From contig JAYKAV010002970.1 in NCBI GenBank assembly GCA_035582835.1, forward strand, positions 248,001 to 312,000: a stretch of 64,000 nucleotides of DNA. The letters run 5' to 3'. The notes beneath the pieces are model-generated. The model worked only from the letters and a program-made list of their open reading frames with translations. It had not been told where the DNA came from and made no database searches. This stretch comes from Phoebastria nigripes. Lineage: Eukaryota; Chordata; Aves; Procellariiformes; Diomedeidae. The translations under genes and the position numbers were made by a program. Of the stretch, positions 12,489-24,117 are shown one piece after another (the stretch's first letter is position 1; each line of letters opens with the position of its first letter).

Positions 12489-14080
12489 GCAGAGGGGTTG
12501 GATGAGATGATGACTTCCAGAGGTTCCCTTCCAAACTCAACCATTCTGTGGTTCTGTGAATCTCAGCCATAAACACAGAGCATATCATACATATATTTTG
12601 TTTTTCATCATATTACAGATTGAATAGTTTTCAATGAATGTACATTTTAAATGGTTATAGCCTTACAATTTCACCTGCCTGGAAAAGAATTTTATTTTAC
12701 AGAGACTCAGTGTCAAATCTCTTTAATTCACATAGGAGGGCAGAAGATTATTGATAGACAGTGGTACTCCAAACATATTGGAACTGTGTTGAAGTTAACG
12801 ATCTAAAGTTACACATAAATATTTTTCTTGGACTCTACAATTCCAAGATGCATATTTTATGGCTTGCATCCACTAATATTAATCTGAATGACATAAGTAA
12901 TTTGCATANTGTGTTGCTTAGGAGAGTCAAATCTTAGCAGTGTGGGACACCAGAGTACTATAATGCTATCACGCAAATAAAACATGATGCACTTCTGTTA
13001 GTGTTGCCTATAGTCTCAGGGTTAGTACNAATATGAACTGTACAATACGTTAGGCAATTCTTGATCAAGACTCTTTAACAAGGCATGGCACTGAGTGATC
13101 TCTGTTATAAAGTTTGCAGAACTAACCCAAATTTCCAGGATTCGCATATGTTATATAATCAGAGATGCCTAAATCAAAGTTTTGAGGTACCAGATGTAGT
13201 GTGGAGAAGAAATGTGACCAGTATAGCTTTTTTGGTCAGTTGCCTCTCTGTAAATCTTTTGTCAATAATAATGCAATTAGCTTTAAAGTGGGGAAGGGAG
13301 AGGGTAGGAAGGAAGATGGAGGAAAAAGCTCTCTACTTTTTTATATACTTATTTATTTTTATATGTTGCCTTCAGATGTTCTTAGTCAGCATCAGGTTTA
13401 AGAATACTTTTTCATTAGTGACGATGAAATGTGTCAAGCACTTAATGGTTGTCTTTGAACTTTACAATTGAGACATACCTTTTCCTGCATTTGACACAGA
13501 AAGCCTCTTATTCCCATTTAAGAAAGAATCAGTTAGATCTTCCCTGGCTTGCAATGATATGCTGCACAGTTTTACTGACTATTAAATCTTCCACATTGGC
13601 TCACTGAATCATAAAACATTTGACAGGAGGTAGCTCTTAACTTTTGCTTCTCTTTATTTTTCTCTTTCTAACCTTCTTACAACACAGCATTTNTGAAGCC
13701 TCTTCATGGCTTTTTCACCATGAGATATGAATTAATAGTTTGTGTCTTATTTCTTTTTCTTACTATTTCAAAAAAAAAAATCTGTACTGATTGATCTTTT
13801 TTTTCTTTTTTTCACTTGTAATTTAAGAAACATAGAAGACTGAAAATTCTATAAGAATACAAGGAATCTAAAGAGAGATGTAAAATGTTAAAGTTTCATA
13901 ACCATCGCTATTCATGGCATAGAAAAAGATAGATCAAAGTTGATTATTCCTCTCTATCTTAAAATGCTTGGGGATATTGACAAACATTTAAAAGCACCCT
14001 CAAATTTTTATTTTCAATGAAATTATGTGGTTTTTTTCATTTTTACATTCTCAGTTTAAAAAACTCTTGGAGGGGGGGTG

Positions 14081-14119
14081 TTTGTTTTGTTTTGTTTTGT
14101 TTTGTTTTGTTTTGTTTTT
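14081..14119. repeat. (GTTTT)n microsatellite
   Basis: Seven to eight near-perfect TTTTG pentamers. The Cys/Phe-rich frames over it, and the Lys/Thr-rich antisense frame, are repeat artefacts. Confidence 0.93.
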
Positions 14120-15000
14120 CCTGCCAATCCATACAATTTTTCTTTTTTTTTTTTTTGACTTGGAAAATTGGGAAGCTAAACAAGGAAACAGATTTTTTTA
14201 TATAATTATTGTTTCTTTCTGCAGGATTTCTAAATGTATTTAGAGGAAAACTAATGTAAATAGTGGATTCAGCTGTCAAACCAGCTAGGTTTGCCTGACT
14301 GAAAACTGATTTCACTAAGCCTTCTCACTCTTTTTTGTGAGTGTATCTGGAAGTAAGAAAATACATTTATAAATTTTTATTTGTTTGTTTTATAGGTGAA
14401 AAAAGGAAAATATCAAAAAAAAAAAAATAATTAGAATAAATTCCTGTTGAACGGACAGGTATCAATGACATGGTTTGCCAATATATTCCTACATTTGAAC
14501 AATATTGAAAGCAAGTGCAGCTTCAAAATATCCATGTCATTCTTAGATGTTGATTTGCCNATGTGAATGTATTGCTGAAACAATCTGAAATTTAAAAAAA
14601 AAAAGAAAAAAAAATACTGTTTGAACAATTAGAGGAGGCAAACTGAAAAGAAGAACCCAAATACCAAGACTTTTTAAAGACATTAACTGTCTTTGTATCT
14701 TAACTGATACATTTAAAATACAGAAACAGGTCTGGATTTCTTAATTCAAAATATTTATAGATTAGAAAAGAATAGCTATAATAGAATTGAAATTTGTTAA
14801 GTTTATCCTAGGTACTCACCATGTCATTTAGAAATCATCTTAAAATAAAACAGTAATTTGTGCTTCAGGGCATATAAGGGCTGAAATCTAGAGTTCACTT
14901 AGAATTTGGGTTAAAGCACTTCAAAATTTAACTCAAGAAAATAACCTCTTTTTTGTTTTTACTATCAGGTTTTTTTCCTCCCCTCTCAGCCCTTCCTTTA

Positions 15001-15049
15001 CATGTACACACTCACTCACACATACACACATGCACACATGTACACAGAG
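15001..15049. repeat. Imperfect (CA)n tract
   Basis: CACA blocks broken by single substitutions (CATACACACATGCACAC and similar). Confidence 0.75.
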
Positions 15050-15384
15050 TGCATGGGCAGTCAGAGTTTAGTTACAGCTTGTAATTCAGTGCATTTAGAA
15101 ATTATTTTGAATGCTATGGATCAGTTTCCAAAGAAATCAAAATAGTGACATATAATTTTCATCTTCAGAACTCATTCCTTTTAAAACCACTGAAATCTGA
15201 TTTTCCTTTGTGGCAACTGTTAACTTTAGCAACATCAAAACACATCCAGAAAGAAAAAAATGCTAAACATGTTTTTAAAATATTATGGTGAAATGTAATA
15301 GTGGAAAAGTTATCTGAAACCATAAAGGTCAAGGCTTAACAAAGTGTTGAATTCGGCTAATAGTTCCTTAGGAAGCATAGAGGT

Positions 15385-15493
15385 TAAAATCAAGGCTGAT
15401 CGAAATACATTGGAGTTGGACTCGATGATCCTTATGGGTCCTTTCCAACTTGAGATATTCTATTCTGTTCTATTCTATTCTATTCTATTCTAT
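15385..15493 (+). mobile_element. CR1 3'-end stub with (ATTCT)n tail
   Basis: The stretch reads like the last part of a CR1 3' UTR: GGAGTTGGACTCGATGATCC, then GGGTCCTTTCCAACTTGA. Instead of the usual two or three 8-bp terminal repeats it ends in ATTCT pentamers at about 15457-15493. It is a severely 5'-truncated copy of about 110 bp with no coding part. The pentamer tail probably grew from the terminal octamers by slippage. Confidence 0.82.
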
Positions 15494-18400
15494 GTATAGA
15501 GTTGAAATATTTTGTGATGACTGAAGTGGAAATGAATTGTGGAAAAACTGAAAGAAGTTATTCTCGAAACTCTAGGTACATAGCCTAAGAGTTAATTATT
15601 TGTAACCTATTAAACAGAGCTAGGGACTACCTGGAAATGTTGTTGCAGGCAATAAAGAAAATTAAAGATTATAAAAGGAAAATATATTAGTTTGGTAAAA
15701 ATTACATCTCAGCTGAGAGGCTAGTGGTATTTTTCATTCATCTAATCATTTGACTACAGATTTATCAAAAACCTGTTATTTTAAGTATACATGAAGTTTA
15801 TGATTGCTAATATTTATTAAGCTGTTGATTTTTTAGGTTTGTCCCCTGAAAATCCAAACTCAAATTTGAAGTAGGTAGCAAATCTGCGTATGAAAAATCC
15901 AACAACAAACAAAATGTGAGCTATCTTTATTGCTAGAATCAAAATTAATTCTAAAATTAGGCAAGCTTTCTCACACTTGCCATTCTGCAAGACAGAAGAT
16001 GAATGGCAGTTCTTCTGACATCACCTTGAGAAAGAAGTCAAACAAGTAATTCTTTAATACACTTTTTATCTTCAAATTGTCTAATTTGCATATTAATTAA
16101 TTACATATAGATGGTACATATCCCCCACAATAAACTTACAATACCATATTCCATTAGCTTAACGTAGTTTTATTGGCATTTACACTAAAGTGGCATTAAA
16201 TCATAACAGTATTCAACAAGCACACATTTAAAAAATTGTAAAGCCTATGTAACTATCCTTATAAAATATTTTATGCATTCCAAGTTTTAAAACAACCTTT
16301 TCCTGTGCTCAGTCAAAACACATTCCAGTCCTAGCAAATACATACATCACATTTTTGTCCCACTACTTCATTAGCAAAAAACCCAAACACTTTCTATGCC
16401 AAGAATAAAATCACTTTCCATTGTCTGTCACCATTTTTTAAAGTTTTTCTCCAAGTTACAAACGAAAATTCTTTCTTTACTTTTAAGTTTACTTTCCTTA
16501 CTATTAACTTACCAGTACACACAAAAGGATACATATGGTATGTATCTTCACCTTAGATATGGTATTTCCAAGCTGCATCATTATTCTTGTCACTGGAGTG
16601 GGACGCAATGCAGAAAAGAAAACTGTCATCTTCTAAATTACCAATGCCATTATTTTCATACCCAAATTCTTCCTGTAGACCTTTTTGGGGTACTTCTAAT
16701 TTGGAACAACATGGTTTTAGTTGGTGGAATGCAATGAGAGTATAAATTTATGTTATGGCTGAAGATGCAGAAATAAGGTCATTAGCATATAGATGCAATA
16801 AATTTTACATCAAGGGCAAATCAGCTTTCAGATGGCTGTTTTACCCTGTTAAAACATTCTCCCCAGGATCCAGATTACTCAATATTCTTGACACTTAATC
16901 AAGGTTGGCCAGCATACAGCNAGCAAACCTAAGTGAAATATGTATCCCAGCAATATTTTAGCTTAACACTATCTTCTGCTACGTTCAGCTTTTCAATCTC
17001 TCAGCTTTTCCAGGTTACAAGCAGTATTTGATCATTTTCAGCATATTTCCATATCCTATTCTTTTTTTTTTTTTTTTTAAATACTTTCATAGTAAATTAA
17101 ATAAGGTATAGCATTAGGTCCAACCAGAATATCAAAGAATAGAGAACAACCTGTCAAGAAATAGTAGTTTTAAAAAACAAAGTGAAAGAAGATCCCGCAC
17201 ATAGCATGGAAATAAATCCCTTTGAACTAAAATAAAAAAGGAAGAAGAAGAAAAGGCAGCCAATAAGAGTTTCATAATCCCCAGGTAAAAGGCAATGTGA
17301 CTGTTACCACATAAAACCAGCATCACAGCAGGAACTAGAAATCAAGCTAAAGGTTCATTGAGGAACCTGCTTGAGTTTTACCTAGAATTAATGTTGCACA
17401 GAGATATTATTCATTTTCATGTTTTTTCATCACAATATGAATAAGAACTTTGCAAGATCGTGGGCATGTCTGTAGTATGCAATGTTGTATAGTGCTGAGA
17501 CTTTTGAGAGGGTTGTGTAACTATGTTTACACAGTGCAGCATGGTGTAAAGGTGATAACACAGTTCCCTACATTAGTGCAGTATTATTACTACTTTATTT
17601 ACTTTGAGATTAAATAGCTCAGCCTATTGTGCTTCTAACTCTAGAAGTACTGGTGGCGTTGCTTTTAGGATCTCTGCATAAGGATTGTGAATTATAGACA
17701 GACATGATTAAAAAATAAAGAGAGATCTCTTCCCACTGCATTCAGCTATCTTTTTTTTTTTTTTTATTTGGTCAATGTCTTTAACAAGGAGGAGATCATT
17801 TCATGCCCTCTCTTTCATAAAGGCACCTCTCTTTCTGTCTTTTCTCTAGGTTTTCACTCAAGTCCACGGCCTTTCTAACTTCAATTTTCCTCACAGGTAT
17901 TGGATACAGGTTGGCTGTATTTTGCTCACTCCCAGACCTGAGAAGCTCTTCCTGCTCCTCATCTCCTTTTCCTACTTCAGAACAATTCTAGAGAGCAAAA
18001 GGATCTTGTGCACGATTATTGCTTTCACAGGTCAGTATTCTGGGTCAATACATTTGATCGTGATAACAACGGTCAGCTAAACAATCAGGCTATAGAGAGA
18101 GTAAATTTTCATTGTGCTAAAAATAGTTTGGTCTGATATGGTAAACATAGACAGATGAGTCCATCATTATTCATCACAATTTTGCCTTAAATTTAATGTC
18201 TCAATATTCCATATGAAAAATTCCTCTTTATCAAAGTTTTATAGAGTTTCAAAAAAATGTTTATACTCCAAAACATGTCTACAGAAGAAAAAATATCTGC
18301 AGAAATTTTCTGCTGTTTCTCCAAAGCTAATAAAAATTATGACCAAAATGATTCTCAATAAAATTTTAGACAGAAAAAGTCAATGAAAACTAATATCTGT

Positions 18401-20643
18401 TCAACAAGTCTAGAAGATAGCTAAAAAAATTGCAGTTAACAAGAAAACTTCATGCAAAGTTATAATCTGGTTTAATTTCTTCCAAAGATAAAGATGGGGC
18501 TTCTTGACCAAAACCTCCTTTTTTGTTTTCACTTTTGTTCTCCAGTTCAAAAGTATTAGATCTACAGAACCTAGAACTTAACTTCCTCTCGAAGAGTTTG
18601 ATTTTATCTTAAAGGTATCTTGCTTAAAAGAAATTAAAGATGGCGCATAGTGTAAATAATTAAATTGCACTTACAATTTAAGTTCCGATTTCATTGCACT
18701 ATTTCTTTCCAATACAGAGATCTACTGTAAGGCTCTTCAAATGTCCCATTTTTCAGCCAGCAGAAAGAGGGATCAGGGTAGGAAACAGGCATTTAAGATT
18801 TAAAATATAAAAAGAAGTGCAGAAATGTTTGTATTGAAGCTAAACCCACAGTATTAATTTCTATCTTAACGTTCTTGTAAGAATGTATGTCTTCATTTAT
18901 AATCAACCTTGTATAAGTTTTTGTTTGTTTTAAGTGTAAAATCTTAGATGACTTGACTTTCAGCTTTGAATTTACGAATGCTGAGNTGCCATATTTTTCA
19001 GTTTTCATATGTGTTTTGATCCAGTCAACTTGCTAAGATAGTTTTTAAAAAAAAAAAAAAATTGTTCCAAAATGCAGTACTTGATTTCTGTAAAAAGTAG
19101 GTAACAAAAAACCAAACCAAAACCAAAACCAAAACCAAAAACAAACCCCACTTGTTTTATAGCTAGGAGGCATACCACACAGGTATAGCCTGTGGTATAT
19201 CTTTCTGAATCATTCAGAAATGCCAGTACTTTGCTGTTAGGAACGGTTATTGTGGCTGCAGACAGAGGTTGGTATCTTCAGACTTGGTTGTGTGTTAGCT
19301 TTACAAAAAAATCATGCTGAACATATTTTAATATGGCTATGTGTAACTCATGGTTTAATTTTGGAAGATAAAGGTGAAAAAATGTAACTCCTCTGTTCAT
19401 AAACAGTATTCCAGCTGTTATCCCACTGATGTTTCAAGTATTTTCATGTAAATTTATGTTTAGATTTTGAATGACAGCAAAAGTCTTCACAGATGGCATA
19501 GGTGTCTTATTTCCATCACCTTGTTTAAGATAAGATCTTAGTTCTAGACATAAAACAGTTTAATTACTCTAGAAATAAGATGCATATTTGCATGTGATTT
19601 AAAACATATCAGCAAGCATTGGCGTATTGAAGTGCAGAGCATCATATTTCTCGAAAGTCTTACAGTTAGTCCATTCAGGGCACAGATCTCTCATCCATAT
19701 CTCTGTTGAGATAGTACCAAAGTTTTATCTTTTAGGTCTTTTATCATTTAATGGAATCTGTCACCCAGAGTTAAGTACTTAGGATCCCTGGGCAAACCAT
19801 AATTCCTAGTGATCAAAGGCAGTAGCCAGAAAAACTAAGTTGATTAGCAAAGACATCACCTAAAGTAGAGTAGGAGAGTCTGGAGGAAAAAGAATGGGAG
19901 ATATTCTTGCAATCCAGCCCTCCTTCCCTGCCCCGCTTCAGGAATTAGATGTCCTGTTCTGGGCAACCTTCTCCTAGTTCAGGACTTATACCAAGCTAAT
20001 GAAATAATTTCCAGTGCCATCTGAGGATCCCACGAGGAACCCAAGAGGACTACAGGGTAGAGGTACATAGGACCTGTAGGAGGCCTGAACTGGCAGTAAG
20101 AGGTGGGAGGAGTAATCTATGGCATCTACAAGGGCAGTAGGCATTGAGGTTTGGGCAAAAGAATTTGCCTTTCGATGATGAAGCAGAGATTCAGCTCCAG
20201 GTTGTAAGCACCTACATCTTTTAAATGACTATTAAATTAACAGAGCTGAGCAGCAACACAGATTTAGACACCTAAATGGCAGTCAGGTTGTGCAATTTAC
20301 CCTTTTTCTTAATGACAGTGTATGCCAGTAAAATAACATTCCTGGTGGCATTCCTGGCCCTGAGACCAGCTGGCATGGACTGGCCACATCTATACTATGA
20401 AACTCTTGTATCTTCCCAATAGAGGAGGCTACATGCAAAGTGCTTCTTGGGCATAGTTCCTTTGAACCTTCTAAGTCTCAAAACATGCCCAGGATTTGTT
20501 TGGAAGAACGATGGTTGGCATGAGGTAAAAACAATTTAAAATTTTAAAAAATGGCATTCCAGTTCCTAAGAACATTTCCAGGCATTTTTTTTTTTAATTT
20601 TTATTTTCCAGTTTGGATGGCAACTTGTAGTCTAAAAAAATGA
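15494..20643. other. AT-rich unique sequence, no gene seen
   Basis: No element recognised. Contains T runs near 17062-17078 and 17752-17766 and A-rich stretches near 19047-19061. The 113-codon open frame on the + strand at 16396-16737 has no recognisable motif. The part at about 19880-20500 is less AT-rich but unassigned. Confidence 0.55.
19105..19146. repeat. (AACCAA)n-type microsatellite
   Basis: Six-base units of the ACCAAA kind repeated about six times with small changes. Confidence 0.85.
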
Positions 20644-20648
20644 ATAGT

Positions 20649-21222
20649 TGTCCTGGTTTCGGCTGGGATAGAGTTGATTTTCTTCCTAGTAATTGGTGTA
20701 GTGCTGTGTTTTGGATTTGGTGTGGGAGTGGTCTTGGTAACACGCTGATGTTTTGGTTGTTGCTAAGTAGTGTTTACACTAGTCAAGGACTTTTCAGCTT
20801 CCCATGCTCCACCAGGTACACAAGAAGCTGGGAGGGAGCATAGACGGGACGGCTGACCCAGCTGGCTAGCAGGGTATTCCATACCATATGACGTCATGCT
20901 CAGTATATAAAGCTGGGGGAAGAAGAAGGAAGGGGGGGACGTTCAAAGTGATGTCGTTTGTCTCCCCAAGTAACCGTTACGCATGATGGAGCCCTGCTTT
21001 CCTGTAGATGGCTGAACACCTGCCTGCCCATGGGAAGTAGTGAATGAATTCCTTGTTTTGCTTTGCTTGCGCACGCAGCTTTTGCTTTACCTATTAAGCT
21101 GCCTTTATCTCAACCCATGAGTTCTCTCTTTTACCCTTCCGATTCTCTCCCCCATCCCAGTGGGGGCGGGGAGTGAGCGAGAGGCTGTGTGGTGCTTAGT
21201 TGCCGGCTGGGGTTAAACCACA
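20649..21222 (+). mobile_element. Solo LTR, ERVL-like family, CRE-bearing variant (LTR1)
   Basis: This 574-bp LTR begins TGTCCTGGTTTCGGCTGGG and ends in ACCACA. The pentamer ATAGT precedes it (20644-20648) and follows it (21223-21227), a perfect 5-bp target duplication. The first ~270 bp and last ~110 bp match the LTR at 22981-23502, but the middle (about 20925-21095, the region after the TATA box) is different sequence. It carries TGACGTCA at 20889-20896, TATATAA at 20904-20910 and ATTAAG near 21090 where the relatives have ATTAAA. No internal retroviral sequence flanks it. Class III is inferred from the 5-bp duplication. Confidence 0.93.
20889..20910 (+). promoter_or_regulatory. CRE plus TATA box in LTR1
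   Basis: A full palindromic cAMP-response element TGACGTCA (20889-20896) is followed seven bases later by TATATAA (20904-20910). That arrangement is a plausible LTR promoter core, with transcription expected about 25-30 bases further on the + strand. CREB/ATF binding is known for this octamer; activity here is inferred. Confidence 0.6.
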
Positions 21223-21463
21223 ATAGTATTAAAAATATATTATATTACTACTTAATGTAAGAGAGCAATTTTTTCAGCTAAGAGGACTGGAAGATAAATA
21301 ACAGGATTTTGATGCAAATGCCACCTTCATTCCCTCTGATCTGAAAAAAAAATCGAGTTAAAAATAGCATCGGTAGTATTACTGCAGAAAACACTTAGCT
21401 CATCTCAACATAGAAACATAGGGAACTGTTTGAACTTAGACAGAATTCTGTCTCGTTTCCCAA

Positions 21464-21542
21464 AAAGTCAGATTATTAGCTACTTGTGATCCACAGCTCA
21501 ACAAAGCATTGATCTGCAGACAAGTTTTCATAGATATTTGCT

Positions 21543-21573
<31 letters not shown>

Positions 21574-21697
21574 AAAAAGGAAAGTCAGATTATTAGCTAC
21601 TTGTGATCCACAGCTCAACAAAGCATTGATCTGCAGACAAGTTTTCATAGATATTTGCTAAAAAAAAAAAAAAAAAAGGAAAAAAAAAGAACAGAGG
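21464..21697. repeat. Exact 117-bp tandem duplication with poly(A) ends
   Basis: A 76-bp non-repetitive block starting GTCAGATTATTAGC occurs at 21467-21542 and again, without mismatch, at 21584-21659. Each copy ends in a long A run broken by G (about 21543-21580 and 21660-21688). The offset is 117 bp. Perfect identity means it is very recent or an assembly duplication caused by the A runs. Confidence 0.95.
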
Positions 21698-22975
21698 GTG
21701 GGAAACTTAGTATAAACAATGGCTCAAGGCAATCAATTTTTTTTCAAACCTACTTCTCTGCATTTTTCAGAAGATTCAGTTGTAACATAACATCTGCATC
21801 TTATCTGTATTCTGGTTCAATCTGTTTTAAAGTAAGATTTTTGGAGTCTACTTTCCCCAATGTTGACCAAAGTTTATCATTTAAAATAAGGCTTCTGAAA
21901 AAGAGACAAGGTTTTTTTTGAGAGACTATTCCTCTTAGTGATGACTTTTTCCCATTATACTAACATATAAAACCTAGTCTTTCAATTGTTTGCATAATAG
22001 TTACTGCTAGCGTTCCTGATATTTCATCTGCTTAAATCTTTCCCTCTTCTTTTTTTTTNTTTTTTTTTGTTTTTTTTTTGTTATCTGGGCCAAGTGGTAG
22101 GAGATTTATGCTCTAGTCACTCAATTGAGAAATATTTGGTGTAACTCCTAGCATCAGTTTCTGGGCCGTTACATAGCAACAATTTAAAGGCCTGACTTTT
22201 TTGACTGGGAGACAACTGACAAAAAGGTCAAATGGCAGGTGCTGCACATGGTAGCAGCAGACCCAGTGTCAATCCAAAGACCCTAAATACCAAAATATTC
22301 CAGTTCAGGAATGACAGATTCAAGGTCAACTCCTCCTGTCATAGCAAACCCAGCGTGAGACTGTAGCTGACAACAGAGTTATACTAGACCAGGTGAACTG
22401 AGAGAGCAGAGTTTGGTCCTCAGTAGATCTCTTAAGTCAAACAAATAACTGAATGAAAGATTTTCGTGTAACAAATGTGCAAGGCTAGGAGGTTATACCA
22501 ATCTCTCCCACTTCTCCCCCTCTCCCTGTGACTGAGCAATGGTGCAAAGAAATGCCNCTTGGAATTCAATATTTTCACCTTAAGTGAAATGTAGATTTCA
22601 ATCATAAAATATTTGAAATTAAATTTTTGTAGCTGATCCAAAAGTAAAACCTATATAGTATCAGGATATTTTTATGATCTTGGGAATTCAATTCATTGGT
22701 ATGTGCTCTTTTTTTTTTTTTAATCCATCTATAGAATGTGAAACGTGGTCACCTTTCTCAAGGATTCTAATATTGAAAAGCATGAAAAGTGCCATATAAG
22801 CAATAAATATTCTTAGACCAATACTGCATTATGTGATCAGTGCAAAACAGTGTGAAAAAAAGAGGATCTATATTGTGATTTTTGTAATTTATACCTAGGC
22901 ATCAATGTGTTCCACAAGTCCTTAAAAATTACCATGTTTATTTCTGTTCTGCAGTCATATCAATTAATAAATTTA
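21698..22975. other. Unique sequence between two LTRs, no gene seen
   Basis: No internal retroviral sequence is visible here, so the flanking LTRs are not one provirus. A T-rich run with an N lies at about 22048-22081 and another T run near 22709-22722. Confidence 0.6.
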
Positions 22976-22980
22976 ATTAG

Positions 22981-23502
22981 TGTCCTGGTTTCGGCTGGGA
23001 TAGAGTTAATTTTCTTCCTAGTAGTTGGTATAGTGCTGTGTTTTGGATTTAGTACGAGAATAATGTTGATAACACACTGATGTTTTTAGTTGTTGCTAAG
23101 TAGTCTACTAGTCAAGGACTTTTCAGCTTCCCATGCTCTGNCAGGTGCACAAGAAGCTGGGAGGGAGCATAGCCTGGACAGCTAGCCCAACTGGCCCATG
23201 GGGTATTCCATACCATATGATGTCATGCTCAGTATATAAGCTGGGGGGAGTTGGCCAGGGGGCAGTGACTGCTGCTCGGGGACTGGCTGGGCATCAGTTG
23301 GCGGGTGGTAAGCAATTGCACTGTGNATCACTTATTTTGTATACTCTATCATCATTATTATTATTCTTATTTTCCCTTCCTTTTCTGTTCTATTAAACTG
23401 TCTTTATCTCAATCCACAAATTTTACTTTTTTCCCCACTGGGAGGGGGGAGTGAGTGAGAGGCTGTGTGATGTTTGGCTGCCTGCCGGATTAAACCACAA
23501 CA
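22981..23502 (+). mobile_element. Solo LTR, ERVL-like family (LTR2)
   Basis: This 522-bp LTR begins TGTCCTGGTTTCGGCTGGG and ends ACCACAACA. The pentamer ATTAG at 22976-22980 is repeated at 23503-23507, a perfect 5-bp target duplication. It has a CRE-like TGATGTCA at 23218-23225, TATATAA at 23233-23239, an ATT-repeat stretch near 23350-23368 and the variant poly(A) signal ATTAAA at 23392-23397. Its middle part matches the nested LTR at 11186-11713 rather than LTR1. Solo LTR, + orientation. Confidence 0.93.
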
Positions 23503-23905
23503 ATTAGAAAATGTTAACATTCTGCATAATTCGCTATAAATAAACAAATTTTGCTTTTCAGCTGAAAATGTTGCTTTCTTTTACTGGAACTAGAAGAAGT
23601 AATATTATTAATGTTAGTGCTTAAAGACATATAATGACATGTTTTGACTTATGAGGGATGTGGCTTTTCTTGGGATTTTATATTAACCTTCTATGTTTCA
23701 TAGATTTTCTTCTGTCACTTCTTTTTCTGATTATTAATATGTCTAATTGCCATACTTATTACATATTGATGTTATTGATCATTTAACTACATTAGATAAT
23801 ATAACTTGGTGACATGTTCCACAAATACTTGCAAAGACTTGTTCCACAGAGTGCACTATCCGCACCCTCTTTTGGGCTTTTTAAACTTTTTAANTTTTTT
23901 CCCAG

Positions 23906-24020
23906 AAGGGGTCAATTACAGAAGGATATGAAGATGCAGAATCTGGAATAGCATGTTGTATTTACATTTGTGTACATCTGAGCTAGGTACCTTCGTTTCT
24001 GAGAAGATCAACAGGCACAG
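23906..24020 (+). other. Candidate exon (splice-signal only)
   Basis: Pyrimidine-rich TTTTTTCCCAG ends at 23905, and GTAAGA follows 24020, giving a 115-nt segment. Reading in frame from its first base runs 26 codons and then hits TAG, so if real it would be untranslated or terminal coding sequence. The next exon-like segment starts 97 bases later. Chance splice signals are common in AT-rich DNA and I recognise no product. Confidence 0.15.
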
Positions 24021-24117
24021 GTAAGATCTTCTAAGATATTGTTCCTCTCTTTTTAATGAAGACATTTAGAATAAGTCACATGAAACATGCCTTAAATGTT
24101 TTCATTTCTTTACACAG

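Larger units (their letters stand above)
9675..12562 (+). mobile_element. CR1 LINE, 5'-truncated, decayed (copy A), split by a nested LTR
   Basis: Chicken-repeat-1 type non-LTR retrotransposon. In order, the + strand carries the C-terminal part of the ORF2 endonuclease, the linker, the reverse transcriptase, and the C-terminal region, followed by a short 3' UTR ending in ATTCTGTG-type octamers near 12543-12562. The 5' part (ORF1 and the start of the endonuclease) is missing, as usual for truncated CR1. ORF2 is broken by an in-frame TAG near 10331, a TGA near 10604, a frameshift near 10640 and an internal deletion of about 190 bp in the endonuclease, judged against copy B. A solo LTR on the opposite strand interrupts the RT at 11186-11713; removing it and one 5-bp duplication restores a continuous CR1. 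Confidence 0.93.
12563..15384. other. AT-rich unique sequence with simple repeats, no gene seen
   Basis: No mobile element recognised. A 128-codon open frame on the + strand at 13085-13471 has a low-complexity hydrophobic end encoded by AT-rich DNA and no recognisable motif; I do not call it a gene. T and A runs occur near 13769-13812, 14142-14157, 14415-14428 and 14593-14613. Confidence 0.55.

Noticed and set aside
13085..13471. 128-codon + frame as a gene
   Set aside because: No motif, ends in AT-rich low-complexity hydrophobic sequence, no splice or promoter context.
17852..17897. Possible small exon between CTCTAG and GTATTG
   Set aside because: The donor is weak and the 47-nt segment has no supporting neighbour.
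20649..23502. A single provirus formed by the LTRs at 20649-21222 and 22981-23502
   Set aside because: Each LTR has its own perfect 5-bp target duplication, their middles differ, and no retroviral interior lies between.
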